This document shows, in pieces, positions 33,250 through 38,222 of a stretch of DNA of 38,222 bases (its first letter is position 1; the number at the start of each line of letters is the position of its first letter). The notes under the pieces were generated by a model. It was not told where the DNA came from. It ran no database searches and worked only from the letters and a program-made list of their open reading frames with translations. This stretch comes from Streptomyces sp. WZ.A104 (GTDB lineage: Bacteria; Actinomycetota; Actinomycetes; Streptomycetales; Streptomycetaceae), in the NCBI RefSeq assembly GCF_002382885.1, contig NZ_NWVL01000073.1, positions 1 to 38,222 of the forward strand. Reading direction: 5' to 3'. The position numbers were made by a program, and so were the translations under genes.

Positions 33250-36072
33250 GTGCAGTTTCGCGTTCTGGGGCCGGTGGAGGCCGTGGACCACCGGAGCGAA
33301 CCGCTGCCGGTGTCCGCCCCGATGCTGCGCGCGCTCCTGGCCGCCCTGATACTGCGGGCCGGGCGTCCGGTCCCGGCCGAGGAGCTGGCCGACCAGCTGT
33401 GGGGGGAACAGCTTCCCGCCAACGTCCGTACCACCTTGCGCAATTACGTCATGCGGCTGCGCAGGGCGCTGCCCGGCGAGCGTATCCGTACCGTACCGGG
33501 CGGCTACCTGCTGGTCGCCGAGCCCGAGGAGACCGACCTCGGCCGCTTCCGCTCCCTCGTCCTGCGGGCGAGGGAGCTCGCGCCCCGGGAGACCGAAGAG
33601 GCTGTGACCCTGCTCCGGGAGGCGCTGTCCCTGTGGCGCGGGGCACCCCTGGCCGACCTGCCCGACCTGCCGTTGCGCGCCGCTCAGCGGCCGCGCCTGG
33701 AGGAACTGCACCTCAGCGCCACCGAGGAGTGCTACGAACTCGAACTGGCCCTGGGGCGCCACGAGACGCTGGTCGACGAGCTGAGCGCGGCCGCCCGGCG
33801 GCACCGGCTGCGCGAGCGGCTGACCCGGCTCCTCATGCTCGCCCTCCACCGCTGCGGCCGTACGGCCGAGGCGCTCGCCGTCTACCAGGAGGTGCGCCGG
33901 GAACTGGTCGCCGAACTGGCCATCGAACCCGGCGCGGAGACCCGGGCGCTGGAGCAGGCCATCCTGCGCGACGACCCGTCCCTCGCCCTGCCCTCCCGCA
34001 GCGCCGCACCGGTCCGGCCGCGCGCCGGACGCACCCACAGCTCCTTCCCGCCCGTCCCATCCGTCTTCGTCGGCCGGGACGGCGAACTGGCCCGGCTCCG
34101 CAGCCAGTTGTCGCACTCCGCCGCTGCGCCCACGGTCTGCCTCATCGACGGGCCCGGCGGCGTCGGCAAGTCGGCGCTCGCCCTGCGGGCCGCGCACGAC
34201 GTCTCCGCCCGCTTCCCCGACGGACTGCTCTACGTGGACCTGCGCGGGGCCGACCCCCAGCGGTCGCCGCTCGCCACCGAGGACGCCGCACACGCGCTGC
34301 TGAGCGGACTCGGCGCCACCGCCGAGGAGTTGCCCGACGACCCGGCGGCACTGCTTGAGCGCTACCACGCCGAACTGGCCGGGCGCCGCCTCCTGCTCGT
34401 CCTCGACAACGCCGTGGGCACCGGCCAGGTCGCGCCCCTGCTGCCCGTCGAACCGGGCAGCGCCGTCCTGGTGACCAGCCGCACCCTCCTCACCGGCATC
34501 GAACAGGCCCGCCACCTCCACCTGGAGGTCCTGACGGCCGCCGACGCCGTCACCCTCATCCGTACTGTCTCCGGGGCCCCCGCCGAACCCGGCGACCAGG
34601 CCCACTGGGAGGAACTGGCCCGGCTCTGCGGCCGGCTCCCGCTGGCCCTGCGGATCATCGCGACGCGCCTGGCTTCCCGGCCGCGCTGGTCGGCCGCCGA
34701 CTGGGCCGACCAACTCCGCGACGAGCGCGGCAGGTTGGCTGAGCTCGTCACCAGCGACCTGGACGCCCGGGCCAGCCTGCTGCTCAGCATCGAGCAACTG
34801 GCCAAGGGCGACGAGGCCGACCGACGGGCCGCGGAACTCTTCCCGCTGCTGGGCACGGCCGCGATCACGAGCTACGGGGCACACACCGCGGCCGCCCTCG
34901 GCGCCCACACCGCGGGGGAGGCCCGGGACGCGCTGGAGCGGCTGACCGACGCCCAGATCGCCACCAGCCCCCGGCCGGGCGCCTACCAGCTGCACGACCT
35001 CGTCCGGACGGCCGCCGTCGGCCAGGCGGCCCTGCTGCCGCGCGCCCGCGGCCGCGCCGCCCTGGAGGGCCTGGCGGCCTGGTATCTCGGGAGCCTCTAC
35101 CAGCTGAACGGACCCCTGCGCGTCGTCAGGTTCGACCGCGCCGAGGACGGCATCGCCCGCTTCCCCCGAGGCCTGCGCTTCGAGCGGGCCGACGAGGCGC
35201 TGGCCTGGGTGGACGGCGCCATGGAGGACGTCGTCGCCCTCACCGACCAGCTGTCGGACGCCGCCTTCGACGACGCGCCGCCCGCCCTGGCCGACTTCAC
35301 GCTGGAAGCCTGCCGCGCCCTGGAGACCTACTTCACCTTCCGGCTGCGCTGGCGTCCCCAGGAGCACCTGTGCGAGGCCCTGCTGCGGATCGGGGAGCGC
35401 CGCGGCGACACCTGGTCCCGGGCCGTGGCGCTGGGCCAGCTCGGGAAGATCGCCGGCCAGCGCGACGACGGGGCCAGGGGCGAGGTGCTCCTGCGCGAGG
35501 CCATGGCCCTGTTCGCGAAGCTGGGCGCGTGGGACGAGGCGACCAACGCCCGGCACAACCTCGTCCCCTGCCTCGCGCTGAGCGGCCGCCTGGACGAGGC
35601 GATCCGGGAAGCACGGGAGCTGTACGACGACCTCCACGCCCGCCCGGTCCCCGGCCGCATGCTGCCGTCGCTCGCCAACAACCTGGCGCGCTGTCTGCGG
35701 ATGCAGGGCCGCCAGGGCGAGGCGATCGAGCTGCTCCAGGAGGCGTACACCGCCTCGCCCATCGATTACCACCTGGCCGGTTCCATCGCCGCCGTCCTCG
35801 GCGAGTGCCACCTGGAGAACGGCGAGTGGGAGGAAGCGGTCCACTGGGCCGGCCGCGGCCTCACCCACGCCGCGGAGGAACTCTTCGACAGCTATCAGGT
35901 GGCCGGGATGCACACCACCCTCAGCACCGCGCTGCTCCGCCTGGGCCGCCACGAGGAGGCCGAGGCGGCGAACGCCCGCGCGAGCCGACTGTTGCACGAG
36001 CTCAACGAACGGGAGGCCGCGTCCCTCTCCATGCGGACCAGGGCCCACGCCCCCGCCCCGGACGGCGGCTGA
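33250..36072 (+). CDS. AfsR-type SARP transcriptional activator
   Basis: A 940-residue regulator. Domains in order: OmpR-like winged helix (about 10-90), bacterial transcriptional activator domain (about 97-242), NB-ARC/STAND ATPase starting near 273 with Walker A GPGGVGKS (301-308) and Walker B RLLLVLDNA, then C-terminal TPR-like repeats (about 690-930). This is the AfsR architecture, a large SARP that activates by binding direct repeats near -10. The start is GTG 33250; a TAGAGT at 33166-33171 may be its -10. Its stop codon lies inside a SARP-type site preceding the WXG-like operon, so that operon is the likely target. Ser/Thr kinase input, as for AfsR, is possible but unproven. Confidence 0.92.
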   Translation: MQFRVLGPVEAVDHRSEPLPVSAPMLRALLAALILRAGRPVPAEELADQLWGEQLPANVRTTLRNYVMRLRRALPGERIRTVPGGYLLVAEPEETDLGRFRSLVLRARELAPRETEEAVTLLREALSLWRGAPLADLPDLPLRAAQRPRLEELHLSATEECYELELALGRHETLVDELSAAARRHRLRERLTRLLMLALHRCGRTAEALAVYQEVRRELVAELAIEPGAETRALEQAILRDDPSLALPSRSAAPVRPRAGRTHSSFPPVPSVFVGRDGELARLRSQLSHSAAAPTVCLIDGPGGVGKSALALRAAHDVSARFPDGLLYVDLRGADPQRSPLATEDAAHALLSGLGATAEELPDDPAALLERYHAELAGRRLLLVLDNAVGTGQVAPLLPVEPGSAVLVTSRTLLTGIEQARHLHLEVLTAADAVTLIRTVSGAPAEPGDQAHWEELARLCGRLPLALRIIATRLASRPRWSAADWADQLRDERGRLAELVTSDLDARASLLLSIEQLAKGDEADRRAAELFPLLGTAAITSYGAHTAAALGAHTAGEARDALERLTDAQIATSPRPGAYQLHDLVRTAAVGQAALLPRARGRAALEGLAAWYLGSLYQLNGPLRVVRFDRAEDGIARFPRGLRFERADEALAWVDGAMEDVVALTDQLSDAAFDDAPPALADFTLEACRALETYFTFRLRWRPQEHLCEALLRIGERRGDTWSRAVALGQLGKIAGQRDDGARGEVLLREAMALFAKLGAWDEATNARHNLVPCLALSGRLDEAIREARELYDDLHARPVPGRMLPSLANNLARCLRMQGRQGEAIELLQEAYTASPIDYHLAGSIAAVLGECHLENGEWEEAVHWAGRGLTHAAEELFDSYQVAGMHTTLSTALLRLGRHEEAEAANARASRLLHELNEREAASLSMRTRAHAPAPDGG

Positions 36073-36102
36073 TACGCAGCTGATACGCCCCTTTCCTACG
36101 CT
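36068..36102 (+). promoter_or_regulatory. SARP binding site and promoter of the WXG-like operon
   Basis: GCTGATACGC occurs at 36068-36077 and again at 36079-36088, an exact 10-bp repeat with 11-bp period. Exactly 8 bp (CCCTTTCC) separate the second copy from TACGCT (36097-36102), a plausible -10. There is no -35 of its own. This is the published SARP geometry: repeats 11 bp apart, the last one 8 bp upstream of -10. The first repeat overlaps the stop codon of the SARP gene. The expected start site is near 36109, about 38 nt before the first WXG-like start. Confidence 0.8.
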
Positions 36103-36146
36103 GTCGGTACCGCGTGCGATCAGTACGACAGGCAAGGGGAGGCCGC

Positions 36147-36485
36147 ATGAGCGGGAACGAGTTCGACGTCAACGTCAGTACCGGGCGGCTCAAGGAGATC
36201 GAGGGCATCGTCATGGACGCCTTCGACCGCATGGCCCAGTCCGCCAAGACGGTCGGCAGCCAGGGCGAGCAGATCGGCCTGGCCTATCAGGGCTCGGGCA
36301 CCGCGACCGCGATGGACACCTACGCGAACCTCGCGGGGGCGGGCACGGCGCTCAGCGATGCTCTGGAAGGCCTCAAGGACGACCTCGGCCTCACCGGCGA
36401 AGTCGGCCACGACACGGACGACGCGGCACGGCAGACCATGAGCGGGGCCAACGGCGTCAGCAGCGGCGTGACCGCCGGCATGTGA
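36147..36485 (+). CDS. WXG100-like small secreted-type protein 1
   Basis: 112 residues, predicted mostly helical, with no signal peptide or cysteine. The helix-turn-helix centre has LAYQGSGTATAMDTYANL, where YQG (47-49) stands where WXG100 proteins have WxG. The C terminus (DDAARQTMSGANGVSSGVTAGM) is small-residue rich. This length and layout match the WXG100/EsxA-like superfamily, whose members leave by type VII secretion. GGGGAGG precedes the ATG. It is first in a four-gene operon behind the SARP gene, 43 bp before the next gene. The identification rests on architecture. Confidence 0.65.
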   Translation: MSGNEFDVNVSTGRLKEIEGIVMDAFDRMAQSAKTVGSQGEQIGLAYQGSGTATAMDTYANLAGAGTALSDALEGLKDDLGLTGEVGHDTDDAARQTMSGANGVSSGVTAGM

Positions 36486-36528
36486 CGCGCGCCGCGACGA
36501 GCTCAACCACCACGAGGGGACAAGTCAG

Positions 36529-36825
36529 ATGGGGCACTACCGGTTCCAGGACCTGGGCATGGCGGATGTCCAGCGCGTCGGAACACTCCAGGTCGAGGAG
36601 TGCAACGAGATCTGGAGCGACGTGATGACGCAGATCGGCGCACTCTTCCCGGACGGGGACATCGACGCGGGTCTCGCGGGCGTCCTGAGCGAACGCAACG
36701 AGAAGTACCAGCGGGATGTGCAGAGTTACGTGGACGACCTCGGGCTCCAGAACACGGCGGTCGGCCGGACCCGGGAGATCGCGGCCGACGGTGGCGAGGC
36801 CATGCGCCGGGCCGCGAGTCTCTGA
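36529..36825 (+). CDS. WXG-operon small helical protein 2
   Basis: 98 residues (MGHYRFQDLGMADVQRVG...). Two predicted helical parts are separated by the turn ALFPDGDIDAGL. There is no signal peptide, cysteine or WxG motif. Length and position suggest an EsxB-like partner of the preceding product, or a dedicated chaperone. GAGGGGA lies upstream of the ATG. I do not recognise the family, so the secretion link is inferred from its neighbours. Confidence 0.6.
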   Translation: MGHYRFQDLGMADVQRVGTLQVEECNEIWSDVMTQIGALFPDGDIDAGLAGVLSERNEKYQRDVQSYVDDLGLQNTAVGRTREIAADGGEAMRRAASL

Positions 36826-36872
36826 GACGGGCCGAGCAGGGGCACCGGGTACAGGGGAAGGAACAGCGGGAC

Positions 36873-37220
36873 ATGGGTGCGGGGGACACCGAGCACCACA
36901 ACTCCGACGAGCTCTACAACGTACAGAACCGCACCGGCGACCTGGACGGACTCGGGCAGATGCGCTCGCGTTTCGTCGAGATCGCCTCGGTGGACGGGGT
37001 GTTCGGCACGGTGGCCAACGGCGCGGCGGCCGAAGCGGCGCTGGCCGGGGCAGCCTCCGCGATGCTCGCCGAGCTGGAACGCGCGGGCATCTCGGTGGAC
37101 AACATCGCGGGGAACGCCGGCACGGCAGGGGAGATCGCCGACATGACGGACGAGGAAGCGGCGTTCCAGCAGAAGCTGGCCCAGAGCTCGGGCGGCGGCC
37201 AGTTCCAGGAGGTGCGGTGA
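36873..37220 (+). CDS. WXG-operon small helical protein 3
   Basis: 115 residues. An acidic, His/Asn-rich start (MGAGDTEHHNSDELYN) is followed by Ala-rich helices (GAAAEAALAGAASAMLAELERAG) and a polar tail (TDEEAAFQQKLAQSSGGGQF). It resembles type VII secretion-associated helical proteins in size and composition, but has no assigned domain. GGAAGGA precedes the ATG at 36873. The stop is 3 bp before the next start, so the two genes are translationally coupled. Confidence 0.6.
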   Translation: MGAGDTEHHNSDELYNVQNRTGDLDGLGQMRSRFVEIASVDGVFGTVANGAAAEAALAGAASAMLAELERAGISVDNIAGNAGTAGEIADMTDEEAAFQQKLAQSSGGGQFQEVR

Positions 37221-37223
37221 GCG

Positions 37224-38222
37224 ATGGCTGACGACTTCCGGGAGACCGTGAGAACGGTCTACAGCCCCAGCGAGTACGGGATGCGGGCTGCGGCCGGGGC
37301 CTGGCTGGCGCTGGCCGGCGCCGCCACCCGCAGCAAGGACACGCTGCGGGGGATCGCCGGGGACGCCGAGGCCGAACCGGGTGTGGGCCTGCTGGAGCTG
37401 GCCGACCGGCTCACCGCCGTCGGAGGCTGGGGGGACGGCGCGAGCGCCGTGGCCGCCGCCATCGCCGGACAGCTCCAGACGGCCGCCGACTCCACGTCCG
37501 CCACCGTCGAGCGCGTCATGGAGCTGGAGGACCGCTACGACGAGCAGGAGCGGCTGCGCAACGAGAAGACGCAAGCCGATGTGATGACCGCGGCGTCCAT
37601 GCACCAGGATCGCATGGGCGAACTGACCGATGCCGCCCGCAAGGAGCTGGCGGCGCTGGACGCCGTCTACGCCAGGGTGACCGGAGGCAACGCCCCGGCC
37701 GCGCCGGACGTGGGTTCGGCCGGCGGGGGAGGGCCGACCCGCACCTACGGGGGTGGGGCGGGCGGCCCGGGGGCGGAGGCGGGCGGCGGTGCGCAGCAGG
37801 CCGCCTACGCCACCGCCCCCAACGGCAGCCGGGTCGGCATGGGCGACTACCCCTACTCCGGCGTCATCGGCCCGGACGGCGGGGACTTCGCGGGCTGGGT
37901 GCGCTCACCGAACACCGGGTTCCTCGTGGACCCCGCCACCGGGCGGGAGTTCGACCCGTCCTCCGGACGTTGGATCGACCCGGTCACCGGGCGGCCCTTC
38001 GGCGAGGTCACCGAGTACGCCACCCGTCTCGCGGGACTGAACGGCGGCCCGACCGGCCTGGTCGGCGGCCCCGGCCTGGCGCCCACCGCCCTCGCGGGCG
38101 GCGCCGGCGCCGCCGTCTTCGCCGGCATGTACGGGGGCGCCATGCCGCCGAGCATCGCCCACGCGGGCCCGGCCCAGGGCCAGGTGGCCCGCCAGGCCGC
38201 GCACCAGCTGGACCGGCGGGCC
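37224..38222 (+). CDS. Large WXG-operon protein, 3' end outside window
   Basis: At least 333 residues, still open at the right edge. The N-terminal 150 residues are helical, with a charged coiled-coil-like stretch (VERVMELEDRYDEQERLRNE, about 95-114). Residues 155-190 form a Gly-rich linker. Residues 236-259 are three tandem octads DPATGREF, DPSSGRWI and DPVTGRPF. After about 270 a Gly/Ala-rich, mildly hydrophobic segment (LAGGAGAAVFAGMYGGA) could enter a membrane. AGGAGG lies upstream of the ATG. It may be the main substrate or a structural partner of the small proteins. No family is recognised. Confidence 0.7.
   Translation, partial: MADDFRETVRTVYSPSEYGMRAAAGAWLALAGAATRSKDTLRGIAGDAEAEPGVGLLELADRLTAVGGWGDGASAVAAAIAGQLQTAADSTSATVERVMELEDRYDEQERLRNEKTQADVMTAASMHQDRMGELTDAARKELAALDAVYARVTGGNAPAAPDVGSAGGGGPTRTYGGGAGGPGAEAGGGAQQAAYATAPNGSRVGMGDYPYSGVIGPDGGDFAGWVRSPNTGFLVDPATGREFDPSSGRWIDPVTGRPFGEVTEYATRLAGLNGGPTGLVGGPGLAPTALAGGAGAAVFAGMYGGAMPPSIAHAGPAQGQVARQAAHQLDRRA

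Noticed and set aside
32749..36135. A 1128-codon reverse-strand open frame over the SARP gene
   Set aside because: Low-complexity composition, and it is antisense to a full AfsR-type protein with all expected motifs.

Overview
The window is high-GC DNA with near-exclusive G/C third codon positions, frequent GTG starts, many enzymes with actinobacterial architectures, and secreted polysaccharidases. It is best read as part of a Streptomyces chromosome. Gene content and order (fmt-rsmB-rpe, guaB1, a davAB-like pair, ROK/MFS, chitinase, ribD-ribE-ribM-ribBA-ribH-hisE-hisG) look like a conserved core-arm region rather than a mobile island. I see no insertion sequence, tRNA, rRNA or CRISPR array.

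Left third (1-10.5 kb): a truncated helix-turn-helix gene is followed by initiator-tRNA formylation (fmt), 16S rRNA methylation (rsmB), ribulose-phosphate epimerase (rpe) and a SorC-type sugar-sensing regulator. A perfect 44-bp palindrome separates this convergently from an orphan class I terpene synthase. Then come the GMP reductase-type guaB1 and an aldehyde dehydrogenase behind a nested operator.

Middle (10-22 kb): an Lrp/AsnC regulator precedes a nitrilase-family amidase and an FAD monooxygenase. The last two closely resemble DavA and DavB, which open L-lysine to 5-aminovalerate. Next are a DUF5995 gene, a secreted GH6 glucanase, a uracil/xanthine permease, a divergent MFS/ROK pair, and a three-part secreted GH18 chitinase with a recognisable chitin-type promoter.

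Right centre (22-28 kb): an FMN riboswitch heads a complete riboflavin operon that includes the flavin transporter ribM. hisE, hisG and a small PH-domain membrane protein follow.

Right end (28.6-38.2 kb): this is the most interesting part. It holds an EccA-like AAA ATPase carrying the only TTA leucine codon I found in the window, a P-loop kinase, a Tat-exported C39-like protease, and a 940-residue AfsR-type SARP regulator. Directly downstream is an operon of three small helical WXG100-like proteins and a large protein cut by the window edge. At the SARP stop codon sits a textbook SARP site: two 10-bp direct repeats with 11-bp period, ending 8 bp before a -10 hexamer. I propose a SARP-switched, possibly bldA-linked, type VII-like secretion substrate module. 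Most other assignments are family-level readings of the translated sequence.
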